Assembly: GCA_949751835.1 (NCBI GenBank)
Contig: CATKHK010000009.1
Span: forward strand, 310,001 to 374,000
DNA: 64,000 bases
From: Blepharisma japonicum
Taxonomy: Eukaryota > Ciliophora > Heterotrichea > Heterotrichida > Blepharismidae
Direction of reading: 5' to 3'
Made by a program: the position numbers and the translations under genes. The notes under the pieces were generated by a model. The model was given only the letters and a program-made list of their open reading frames with translations. It did no database searches and had not been told where the DNA came from. Positions 55,469 to 64,000 of the stretch are shown here, one piece after another. Every line of letters starts with the position of its first letter. Positions within the stretch are counted from its first letter, which is position 1.

Positions 55469-56341
55469 TTACATTGAGAATATTAATCTGTTGATTAGCA
55501 TCGACTTGAACTCTCCAAACGAGATTTTCATATTTTTCGAATTTTTTCTTTCGTTGCAATTTTTTATCATTAAGTTTGCAAGCATTTCTAAATGATATTT
55601 AGCTGTTCTGTCAGCCATATCAAGGACCTGCACTAATTGATCTCGACTGAGTTCTTCTCCATTATCTTGCTGAATAAGAGAGAAAAAAACTAAATAAAAG
55701 GTACATAATTGTTTTTGGGCTTTATAGGTTTTTCTATATTTTTTTCCAATAAATTTATAAGTGAAAATATTTCAGTTAGAAGTTTCATGCAAGTTTTCAA
55801 TTGATCTTATAAATAATTCTCCATTTATTCATGCAGAATTACCTAAAGGAGCACTTAAAATATGCCAAAAAAGTTGATCACAAACATAGCAATCGAGCCA
55901 AAATTGTCGAATGGCTACTAAATGTATTTCAGGATTATTTGGATAATTTCTGACCCAAGTCTTGTTTTTATACTTTTCTACGAGTGAGAAGAAGATATTA
56001 TCAATAGTTCAATACTGATCTAATGTATATGAATATCGTAGCTTAGGCAAAGAATCATAATTACTACTTCCATTAGGACTTCTCTTTGTTTTTGATCTTG
56101 ATTCTACAGTGTCACACGAGCTTTCGAGATCTGAATTATTATCTTTTATACAAATCAGATCTTTTAAGTTCGAATAACTAGAAGATCGACGGTGATATGG
56201 TCGTCTTCGCTTATCTGAAATATTGGACTGAAATGGTATTGCAGGTTTTAAGCTCCCATACTTAGTAACTAGCAAAATGAGCTTGCTTATTATGAGAGAG
56301 TCAAGAAAAGGGGAAGTTGAAACCATATAAATTTCCGTCAT
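55469..56341 (-). CDS. Unassigned protein, 290 aa
   Basis: The frame is continuous once three TGA codons (56009 and two further downstream) are read as Trp. Residues about 15-115 are Ser/Arg-rich; residues about 115-290 look globular and helical, with many aromatic residues (IRQFWLDCYVCDQLFWHIL) and a final ELSRDQLVQVLDMADRTAKYHL helix that faintly recalls EF-hand-like folds without a calcium loop. No family is recognised. It lies 19 bp upstream of the DHHC-like gene on the same strand. The stop is TAA. Confidence 0.65.
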
Positions 56342-56657
56342 AATATACGTTTTATTTAATATTTTATTATATAAGAAATAACTTAATAAAACAAAAAGTT
56401 GTAATGAAAATTCAATAAATTGTAAAGATACAACAGAAATTTCTATTTGTATATAATTTGAACTTTATAAATTTTTATCAGTATCTTTATTTCAAATAAT
56501 TTTTTTGAAAATGGCAATAAGTTGAAACTCCCGCTATCTTTATATTATGAAACAAAATATAATAATAATTATTTTGAACCTTATTAATTTACAGAATATT
56601 TTATTTATATATTTGGTTGTAAAATGCATATGATTAGCTTAAATTACAATTAATATA
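56342..56657. other. AT-rich intergenic region, 316 bp
   Basis: Very AT-rich spacer between two minus-strand genes. No coding or RNA element is seen. Confidence 0.55.
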
Positions 56658-57476
56658 CTATTTATAATTTCTGATTATCCGGATCTGCTTTTTATTATCT
56701 TTTTTAATAGTATCTTCGTATGAATAAATCCCTAAGCTGTTACGAGTAATTACGGGATCTTTCTGGTATTTACTTCTATATCCCATGTTAGTAGGAGATA
56801 TTCTTCCATGAAGACTAGTCCCTCGTGCTTCATTTTTTCTTCGTTTTCCTACAAGTTTATCGAGCTTATTCATCAAGCTCAGCCCAATATTTACCTTAGG
56901 TGAGCTTACCATAAATAAGGTATTTTTTTTCTTCACTTTTCGTTGCGGAATCAAGCCATTTCAACGAGTGTCCAAAAGCTTAAAGCTTCCATTTGAAGAA
57001 GAATTTTTTTGAGAATTAAAAATCTTCACCAAGCTTGGGTTTATTGATGGACTTGGAGTTTTAGCTTTTTCAAAATTAAAAGAAGGTCTATTTCTGCAGG
57101 GCGGTGTTTTACATCGGTAAATTAGTAAAGCATTTTTTGGGCTTCTAGGAGAATATTTAGTTTGTGTGAGTTTTAAACATTTATTTTCTTTTAGGTTAAT
57201 TCCGTTGAAATGGTGGCTACTTCCAGTTGAAGGACCTTTTTTCTGGAATCTAGGTGTTAATTCGGCGTCATTAATACCATCTGTACATTGAACTGCGATT
57301 GTATTAAATGACATATAAGTATCGTTTGCTTGAGGAATCTCTGCGGGTATGAAACCAGATTCAGATAAATTAGAATAAGAATTAAAGTGGGCTTTACTTG
57401 AAGAATAACGCTTGCTGAGACTTATAGGGTCAATGTTGTGCGCCTTTGGAAGGTCAATCACACAGTTTTTCTTCAT
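56658..57476 (-). CDS. Unassigned basic protein, 272 aa
   Basis: TGA at 56961 is read as Trp, which joins two open frames into 272 codons ending in TAG. The protein is Lys/Ser/Pro-rich and probably disordered, with short phrases such as TPRFQKKGPSTGSSHHF and a basic C-terminal third (KLDKLVGKRRKNE). No domain is recognised. Confidence 0.65.
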
Positions 57477-57547
57477 TTTTCCATAAGTGGAAGATTTTAT
57501 AATAAAAATTCATGTATTAGACAAGCAAAATTAATTTATGAAAATTG

Positions 57548-58522
57548 TTAATTTTTACTTTCCATGAGCCTCTTTAACTCCTCATCCCACATGGCTGCTT
57601 TAACAATTTCACTTATTATTTCATCACAATCTCCATCAAAAAATACGTCTCTTTTAGATTCTGATTCAAATCTGAATCCATTCTGTATAAACGAGTTTAG
57701 TCCTCCTTTATTTATAACAATTCTTGGAGTATCATAGCTTACCATTTCGGCAAGCGAAGCAAATGGGAAAACCGTTAAACCTGTTCCAATAACTAAAAGC
57801 AAATCCGCGTAGACAATCAATTCTGCCTTAGAGTGGTAGTTAGTTGGCAAATTTTCTCCAAAAAATACAACGTCAGGTTTAACGGCACCTCCGCAATCAC
57901 AAAATGCTGGCTTTTTTGCGAGCATATGTTCACGTAGCCTTGCTATAGGGTATTCTTTTTTGCATTCTGTACAATGAGCATTGTTAACGTTCCCATGGGC
58001 TTGAACAAGCTTATTTGTGGATAGTCCAGCTTTAATTTCTAATCCGTCAATATTCTGAGTATAATACATAAATAACAGTCCTTTATCTTCGAGTAATTTT
58101 ATGAAATAGTGAGTAAGGGTAGGCTTTTTATTCACTGTTACCAGTTTAGGGCCGATTCTGTAAAAGGGTTCTGGGTTAGTCTTGAAAAAGTTTATGTCAA
58201 AGACTGCTTCAGGGCATGGCAATGGCAAGCCTTCAGCTTGAATTTGAGCATAAAGGCCAGTTTCTGGGGTCCTAAAATCTGGTATTCCGGCATTTACAGA
58301 TATCCCAGCACCTGTCATAACTGCAATTCTCTTGTAAATTTTCGAGGAAATTTTTGTGCCAATTTCTTTAATATCCCCTTTTTCATGGTAAATCTCATTA
58401 TCTTGTGGATTTTCAATAATTGGCTGACTTGAAGTTTGGGGATCTAACGGACTTCTTTCAGAAAATGCCCTATTGATCAGTACTGAATTGCAGCTAAAAA
58501 AGGGCTTGATTCGTGAGAACAT
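57548..58522 (-). CDS. Sirtuin (SIR2-family NAD-dependent deacylase), 324 aa
   Basis: Complete sirtuin core: NAD-binding GAGISVNAGIPDFR (71-84), TQNIDG (155-160), catalytic His176 in QAHGNV, zinc ligands C184, C187, C208 and C210, then PDVVFFGENLP and VIGTGLTVFPFASL. This matches the class I (SIRT1-3) group. The N-terminus MFSRIKPFFSCNSVLINRAFS is basic and amphipathic, so mitochondrial targeting like SIRT3 is possible. No introns or TGA codons. The stop is TAA. Confidence 0.95.
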   Translation of the reverse strand: MFSRIKPFFSCNSVLINRAFSERSPLDPQTSSQPIIENPQDNEIYHEKGDIKEIGTKISSKIYKRIAVMTGAGISVNAGIPDFRTPETGLYAQIQAEGLPLPCPEAVFDINFFKTNPEPFYRIGPKLVTVNKKPTLTHYFIKLLEDKGLLFMYYTQNIDGLEIKAGLSTNKLVQAHGNVNNAHCTECKKEYPIARLREHMLAKKPAFCDCGGAVKPDVVFFGENLPTNYHSKAELIVYADLLLVIGTGLTVFPFASLAEMVSYDTPRIVINKGGLNSFIQNGFRFESESKRDVFFDGDCDEIISEIVKAAMWDEELKRLMESKN

Positions 58523-58966
58523 ATTATATGCTTAATTAAAATTGTGGAAAAAGAAAAAGTATCAATGTATATGGGGAAGATTTATTTATCAAAATTATTG
58601 TGGATAAAATGATTCAGTTATTTATTGTAAGAAAAATGTCTTAAGATATAACAGATCTTAATATTTTAATATCATAAAAATTTTTTAAATTTTAAACTAG
58701 ATTTTTTACATAAAGAACTTAGCTAATTCTTTGATATCCAATATTTTATTCAAAAATTATTTAATATTATTTGTAATGATAAAAAAGCAATGAAATATAT
58801 TTTTTGGATTAATAGCTCATTTAATGCTTAAAGCTTGCATGGAAATATATATTTCAATATTTATTTTGCTTAATTTTATAGTGGATATTAAATCTGTCTG
58901 CAAGCTAGTATAAAATACTACGCCTATGCATTCTTATTTTTATTAGTAGATAAGCTTGGTTATTTT
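58523..58966. other. AT-rich intergenic region, 444 bp
   Basis: AT-rich spacer between the sirtuin start and the Hcp-family stop. I see no mobile-element ends, integrase, direct repeats or tRNA that would explain the neighbouring bacterial-type gene. Confidence 0.55.
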
Positions 58967-59470
58967 TTAAAGTTTACTCATCATCACTGGTTTATTTTTT
59001 GTAACACTCCAAGCAATAGGTCCTATTTTAGTTCCTGGCGTTCCATTAGGATTTATTGGGGTATATGAAACTTGGACACTTCCAAAAGCAAAGCTCACAC
59101 TTTCTCCAGGGCGGTCTGAAGTTCCACCTGCACCTGACCATTGAATACCTGCAACAAGTACTTGGTTGAATTCATAAACAACGATAGCAGTTTTACTCCC
59201 ACTTTGAAGGCATACCTCAACCTTCATGCTTTTTAATAATTTTCCTTGAGTGCATGCGCCAAAAAGGCTAGGACTAGCCACGTCGGTTTCTTTTGTCACC
59301 ATAAAATTCGACAATGTTGGCTGACCTGCACTCGGCCCACCACTAGAATCAACACATGCTGGATTGCTCGCACCAAAGCTAAAAGATGATAGTTTTATCC
59401 ACTCTCTGTGGTTAGCATCAGTGCTTTCACCTTTAATAGTATCAAGTAATAGGAAAATATCAAAAGCCAT
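58967..59470 (-). CDS. Hcp-family protein (type VI secretion tube/effector), 167 aa
   Basis: The whole protein fits the bacterial Hcp1 family, whose hexameric rings stack into the inner tube of type VI secretion systems. Landmarks are MAFDIFLLLDTIKGEST (consensus MAxDIFLKIDGIKGES), WIKLSSFSFGASNP, the hallmark FMVTKETDVASPSLFGACTQGK, then YEFNQVLVAGIQWSG, ESVSFAFGSVQVSYTPINPNG and a final AWSVTKNKPV. Length is normal for Hcp. All three Trp are TGG and the GC content looks higher than that of neighbours. It stands 25 bp from a ciliate kinase gene on the same strand, with an ordinary ciliate-style start context. No other T6SS gene is in the window. Horizontal transfer is inferred. Confidence 0.88.
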   Translation of the reverse strand: MAFDIFLLLDTIKGESTDANHREWIKLSSFSFGASNPACVDSSGGPSAGQPTLSNFMVTKETDVASPSLFGACTQGKLLKSMKVEVCLQSGSKTAIVVYEFNQVLVAGIQWSGAGGTSDRPGESVSFAFGSVQVSYTPINPNGTPGTKIGPIAWSVTKNKPVMMSKL

Positions 59471-59495
59471 TTTAAATTGTTTATTAATCCATAAT

Positions 59496-60944
59496 TTATC
59501 TACTTATAACTTCATCTTTCCAGGCTTGCAAAAAGTCGTGCTTCATCACAGCAAAAATATCTGGACGAACCATTGGGTCTGGCTCAGTCAGCATTAAAAT
59601 GATTTTTGAAATATTTTGATTTTCTGATTCAAATCTTTCAGGCAAAATATGATGAGTGTTAAGTTGATTAAAGTAAAATTCCTTTTCTAGTGGTGAACCT
59701 TCAAAAAATAGCTCAAATAATATAAGTCCTAATGCATAAATATCCATCTTTTGACTACATTCTTGAGTATGCAGCTCAGGAGCTCGGTAGTGAATACTAA
59801 TCACATCAATTGACCTATTTCTTGGCAAGGTACCATTTTTGTTTTTTAAGCTATCTCCTTGATCGCTTTCAGGCTTCGCTATAATTGCAAGACCAAAATC
59901 AGCAATTTTAACGCTTAAGTTTTTGCTGTCTTTATTAAGAAAAATATTGGCTGGTCTGTATAAAGCTTACTTTAAATCCCTATGGATAAAATTATTACTG
60001 TGAATGCATTGTACACCTTTAAGCAATTGCTTAAAAATTCTGAAGTTTATCGAGCTATCGATTTTTCTCTTTGAATTTTGAAGCCAGTCCTGAAGAGAAA
60101 TCCCGATACTTAGTTCTGTTTGAATAACTAAATAAAATGTAAAATATGGCTCTTCTGGGATATTTAAGTCACAAAATTTGTGAGAATGCTCCTCCTTGAC
60201 AGGATTTAAATGTGGGTGGTCGAGCTCGATCCAAGAAGAATAATAACGCAAAAGGAATTTCGATAGAAGTTTAGACATACTAAAAACCTCTCGAAACATT
60301 TTTTGTTCACGAATGTTCTCCTTTATACCAACTTGAAGTTTTATCACTTTTATTGCATAAAATTGGCCATCTAATAGATGTTTGGCTTTGTATACTACAC
60401 TATTTCTGCCTTTTCCGATTTTATTGATAATTTCGAAATTTTGGTTGCATTTTCCATTTTCAAAATATTTATAAAATTTTTCGATGCTATCTCCAATTGA
60501 TTTTTCGTCAATTTTATCTTGATACATTTTAGGGCATTTAAGTGTAATTTTGATATTATTAAGGGAATCTTTTACTTCTGGAATTTTAATTTGAATATCT
60601 TCTTTTTCTTTGTCTCTTAAAGTTTTTATTTTACAACTTAAATACTCATCGAATATACAGGACTGACATTTTTTCAGCTCTTTGCTATTCCAGTCTTCAA
60701 TTTCATCTTGTGAGCATATATTTTCACTTGATTGAGAAGAAGTTATTGTTCTAGCTTCATCTTCTGATATGATTAATTTAGGTTTTTTTCGTTTATTAGA
60801 TTTCCCCATAAGGTAGCCAATCCCTACAAAAAGCAATAAAATCATTAGCATTTCAACTCCACTTATCAATTGTAATTTACAGGTTAATAAAGAATAAAGA
60901 CTTGAATGGCATGAGCTGGCTTCTAAATCCCATTTGTCTTCCAT
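59496..60944 (-). CDS. PERK-like eIF2-alpha kinase with N-terminal membrane span, 477 aa
   Basis: Removing a 15-nt intron (59956-59970) gives 477 residues. One membrane helix lies at about 27-47 (ISGVEMLMILLLFVGIGYLMG). The kinase domain (about 170-470) has IGKGRNSVVYKAKH, FYAIKVIKL, an insert, LRYYSSWIEL, LVIQTELS, LQDWLQNSK, IHRDLKPANIFL and IADFGLA. RYYSSW and the L-x-DWL motif are typical of PEK/GCN2-type eIF2-alpha kinases. The membrane anchor suggests an ER kinase like PERK, but only about 25 residues precede the helix, so a large lumenal stress sensor is absent. The stop is TAA. Confidence 0.82.
59956..59970 (-). other. 15-nt intron in PERK-like kinase gene
   Basis: Minus strand GTAAGCTTTATACAG, splitting a Lys codon of the catalytic loop (IHRDLK joined to PANIFL). 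A is at position 10. Confidence 0.94.
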
Positions 60945-61000
60945 TTTATTATCATCACAACGTTACGTTGTTGATCAGATTTCTTCGCTGATCCAGCCAT
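60923..61000 (-). other. Possible upstream ORF overlapping the PERK-like start
   Basis: An ATG at 61000 in a good context (AAAAAATTATG) opens a 25-codon out-of-frame reading frame (MAGSAKKSDQQRNVV...) that ends at TAG 60923, inside the kinase coding region. It could be an upstream ORF controlling translation if the mRNA starts far enough upstream; transcripts here are probably short-leadered, so this is uncertain. Confidence 0.25.
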
Positions 61001-61095
61001 AATTTTTTATTTATCCAAATCATCTAATAAAATATTATAAAGCACGTCATTTCGACACTCAGGTCTTTAAGTTATTTAAATCAGCCAATATTAAA

Positions 61096-61881
61096 ATGGA
61101 AGAGAAAAAACAAGTGGAGTATTTTGACTTCACACAAGAAATGCAAGAAGAAGCCGAAAAGATCATAGGAGAAGACAATGCTTCACTCTCAAATTTCATA
61201 TACACAAAATTTGATAATCAAGCTAATAAGATGTGAGATGTGTTTTACAAGAATAACACAGCCAATTTTTTTAAAGATAGGCATTATCTTTTAAATGAAT
61301 TTCCTGAGCTGAATGGAGAAATCTTATTATTAGAAGTTGGATGTGGAGTAGGGAATGCTATTTACCCATTATTAGAAGACAACCAAACATTGAGAGCTCA
61401 AGTATGTGATTTCTCAAGAGAAGCTATAAATTTATTAAGGCAAAACCCTTCATTTAACAGTGAAAGACTTCAAGCTGACGTTTGCGATATCACAAAAAAC
61501 CCAGTTCCATTTGCTGAACCTTCAGATGCTGTGCTAATTCTATTCGTTCTCAGTGCAATATCTCCAGAGAAACATAAGCTTGCTATTGCAAATGCTACCT
61601 CAAACCTAAAACCTGGTGGATTAGTAATGTTCCGAGACTATGGAAGATACGATTTAGCCCAACTTAGGCTTGCAGGAAAGAAGAACAAAAAACTTAAAGA
61701 AAATTTTTATTTAAAGCAAGACGGGACACGGTGCTATTATTTTACCACACAAGAAATTGAAACTTTATTCGAAGGCTTCAGAGTGATAGAAAACGAATAC
61801 CATTACAGAGTCGTAAAAAATCGCAAAGAGGCTATAGAAATGAATAGGGTTTGGATTCAGGCTAAATTAATTAAACTATAA
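61096..61881 (+). CDS. METTL6: tRNA m3C methyltransferase, METTL6 family, 261 aa
   Basis: Matches METTL2/6/8-type enzymes that make 3-methylcytidine at C32 of tRNAs. The N-terminal signature MWDVFYKNNTANFFKDRHYL has its Trp as TGA (61234-61236), exactly where the family has Trp. AdoMet motif I is LLLEVGCGVGNAIYPLL, followed by VCDFSREAINLL, LILFVLSAIS, LKPGGLVMFRDYGRYDLAQLR and DGTRCYYFT, all characteristic. Length is near METTL6 (about 280). The stop is TAA. The next gene starts 25 bp downstream. Confidence 0.95.
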
Positions 61882-61906
61882 ATATCCCACCATATTAAGT
61901 AATAAG

Positions 61907-64000
61907 ATGGACTTGGAAACTCTCGTAGAAACCCTTGAAAAAGAATTGAAAAATGAAGACCAGCGATTCCCATTAAACCAGAGCAGAAAATCTGATTTTT
62001 TATTTTCAATTTCTTCAGCCTTAAAATCTGCGGAAAAATCAGAAATTGTCCCACATCAGCCAAAGCTTGAAGCGATTTTTTTACAAATTTCATCACAAGG
62101 CTGCTCAGGACCTCTATGTAGACTGTTGAAAAAATGTTTGAAATTGCTTTTGCAGAGAGGGAACACTAATAGAGCGGGAGATAATCTTTTTGAGTATTTG
62201 AAACAAGCTGCCTCGATGAGATATAGTACAGCTGCAAGATGGGCTGCTCTGAGTATTGTAGGGAACCTTTATATTGAATTTGGACAAAAAATCCCATCAC
62301 CACCAACAGATGATTTTATTGAGCTTTCAAAAAGAATTTATAAAGGAAATGATAACCAGCTGAAAATAGCTAATTTGAAGACCCTTATTGATATCACAAA
62401 ATCTAGACCAGGCAATTTATCAGGATCTACAATGCTGGAATGCATAAAAGTTCTGATTAGATATGGAAATGAAAAAATTAAAGAAATAAAAATCAGAAGT
62501 GCAAAAGCATTGAGAAATATCGTAAATAAATCTCCAAATTCTGTATTAACTATATATGAGCATTTAGCTCAGACGTGCATAAAAGGTATGGAAGAAAACA
62601 CTGATAGTGTTTTTTATAGTTTACTAGGTGAATTGTTTGCTTTACAAATTGACCCAAAGTTTGACTGAAAAACTTGTTCTCCCAGCCGCAGAAATATGGA
62701 AACATATCCAAAATCGATAATGGATGTAATATTTTACGTTACTCAATATTATTCAAAAAGTAGCCAAAATGAAGTAAAAGTTGGATTGATTAAAGCATTG
62801 GATATTACTTTAAAAAAATTCCTTAAAGACTCTCTTCACAGCACAAGCGATATAAATACATTAATAGAAAACATAATTGGAATCCCAAGACTTAGCATCG
62901 GGAATGATTGCGATAATTGAAAAATCAGTGAAAATCTGATATGACTGCTTTATAAATGCATTGCATTTTATTTACCAGTTCGCCAAGTTACTGCTGCTTT
63001 ATCATATATCCTCAATAAACTTACAGAATTAAAATCTCAGGTCCACGATTCAGGAGCTATTGAAATGGAGACTTCATCAAAACGCTTTACAGACCCTTTA
63101 ATAGAAATCCAGGTGACTGTTTTACTGTCAACTTTATCATGCATTTTTTCACGTGTAATCCCAGAGCGTGATTTGCCTCCACATGGTGAAAATTTATACA
63201 AGCCAATTTTATGCTATCTCTCCTGTGCTAGAATTTCTAAAACAGCCAGCAGAGTTTTGGGATCTTTGACTTATAAGTATCCGTCAATCCATTTCCAGCT
63301 ATTGCATTTATTGCTAACTTATACCACAATTGCCCATGCAGAACTTGCAGGTTTGAAGCCAGAGCAATGCACCAAAGAGTCTTTCCAAGACTGCATGAAT
63401 TCTTTGTTAGGTAATTCTTTAGCCTTGGCAACTATTATAAAATGCTCACCAATTGTGAACCGAGGAATTCCTAATGAAATTTCATCAACTGTATTGAATA
63501 CAGTAAAAGCTATGATTTCTGGCGAATATCAAGGAGAAGTCGTTGATGATGAAAATGTTTTTAAAGATGAAGGTCTTGCACATGAAATTAATAATGTTAA
63601 AAGAGAAGCAGGTTGGATACTAGTAGAAGCACTTATGCACCTTGGACCAAGTTGGGTAGGTGGGTACTTGACATCGATATTTTCATTATGAAAATTACCA
63701 TTTGGGAGACAATCTTGCATTATTGAAGAAAATATCCCAGTTCATAAACTTGTAAGCGAAGTTATCCATAAAAGAGCAGCCAGTAGCAGCTTGCTAGCTT
63801 TCATCAAAAATAATACCTCATTGCTTAATCCACAAATATTTAAACTGATTTCAGTGTTTTTGGCAAATGCTCTGCAATTTGTATGCCCTCAGAAAAAATC
63901 AACGGTAAGAAAACAACTCTTGGACCAGCATTGTCAGCCAGGAGATTTAATTTTACTAAAAAAGAACTTATTTGAGTGCTTAAAATATGTATCAACACAA
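61907..64000 (+). CDS. HEATR5/Laa1-like HEAT-repeat protein, 5' part (cut by window end)
   Basis: A continuous frame with TGA (Trp) at 62666, 62918, 62939 and 63689 runs off the right edge, giving at least 698 residues of helical HEAT-like repeats. Segments such as STAARWAALSIVGNLYIEFG, IKIRSAKALRNIV, LPVRQVTAALSYIL and the block AGWILVEALMHLGPSWVGGY followed by LWKLPF resemble HEATR5B/yeast Laa1 (GWxLIxAxMxLGPxxVKxxL...LWRN). These very large proteins (about 2,000 residues) link AP-1 adaptors to trans-Golgi and endosome membranes. The 3' part lies outside the window. Confidence 0.8.

Noticed and set aside
58967-59470. Hcp gene as bacterial contamination
   Set aside because: It sits 25 bp from a ciliate-type kinase gene with a 15-nt intron and has AT-rich ciliate-style flanks; a chimeric assembly cannot be fully excluded without reads.

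Overview
The window looks like macronuclear DNA of a heterotrich ciliate that reads TGA as tryptophan, most likely Blepharisma or a close relative. Three things in the sequence say so. (1) More than 40 in-frame TGA codons lie inside otherwise intact genes, many where the family has a conserved Trp: both ends of eRF1, the TRWYRAPE and DIW motifs of a CDKL kinase, the RCC1 repeats, METTL6 and IQ motifs. TAA and TAG are the only stops. (2) Thirteen introns are needed to keep frames open. Twelve are exactly 15 nt with GT..AG ends and all twelve have A at position 10. One is 23 nt. (3) The DNA is AT-rich and gene-dense, with gaps often under 50 bp. All gene models below use TGA = Trp and remove these introns, so several genes are much longer than standard-code reading frames would suggest.

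Layout. 1-13.6 kb holds cytoskeletal or coiled-coil proteins, a SAP30-like Sin3-binding protein, a PP2A B'' subunit, a GRIP-like golgin candidate and a 1,124-residue low-complexity protein. 13.9-24.7 kb holds a TPR/IQ protein, an SVOP-like MFS transporter, RPB11, the release factor eRF1, several unassigned proteins and IFT57. 24.7-39.7 kb holds an ankyrin-TKL kinase, a TAPT1-family membrane protein, a secreted two-repeat protein, a small Cdc25, a tail-to-tail pair of helix-turn-helix-like paralogues, a CDPK, a CDKL5-like kinase and a RING/B-box protein. 39.8-54 kb holds 2-oxoglutarate dehydrogenase E1, a PH-domain protein, a methyltransferase-like protein beside an FAD monooxygenase, eL31, a protein kinase, an ABCD half-transporter, 14-3-3, a coiled-coil protein and NSUN6. 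54-64 kb holds a gene-poor stretch with coding-like scraps, a DHHC-type protein with SHHC, two unassigned proteins, a sirtuin, an Hcp-family (type VI secretion tube) protein, a PERK-like eIF2-alpha kinase, METTL6 and the start of a HEATR5/Laa1 protein.

How they fit together. Most genes are ordinary eukaryotic housekeeping or signalling functions, with a clear cilium/cortex flavour (IFT57, CDKL kinase, PP2A B'', many coiled coils). There is no operon logic. The most unexpected item is the Hcp-family gene at 58967-59470, a bacterial contractile-secretion protein family embedded 25 bp from a ciliate kinase gene. The eRF1 gene is also notable: it uses TGA internally and has a changed TASNIKS motif. 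I saw no CRISPR array, rRNA, convincing tRNA, or virus-derived element.
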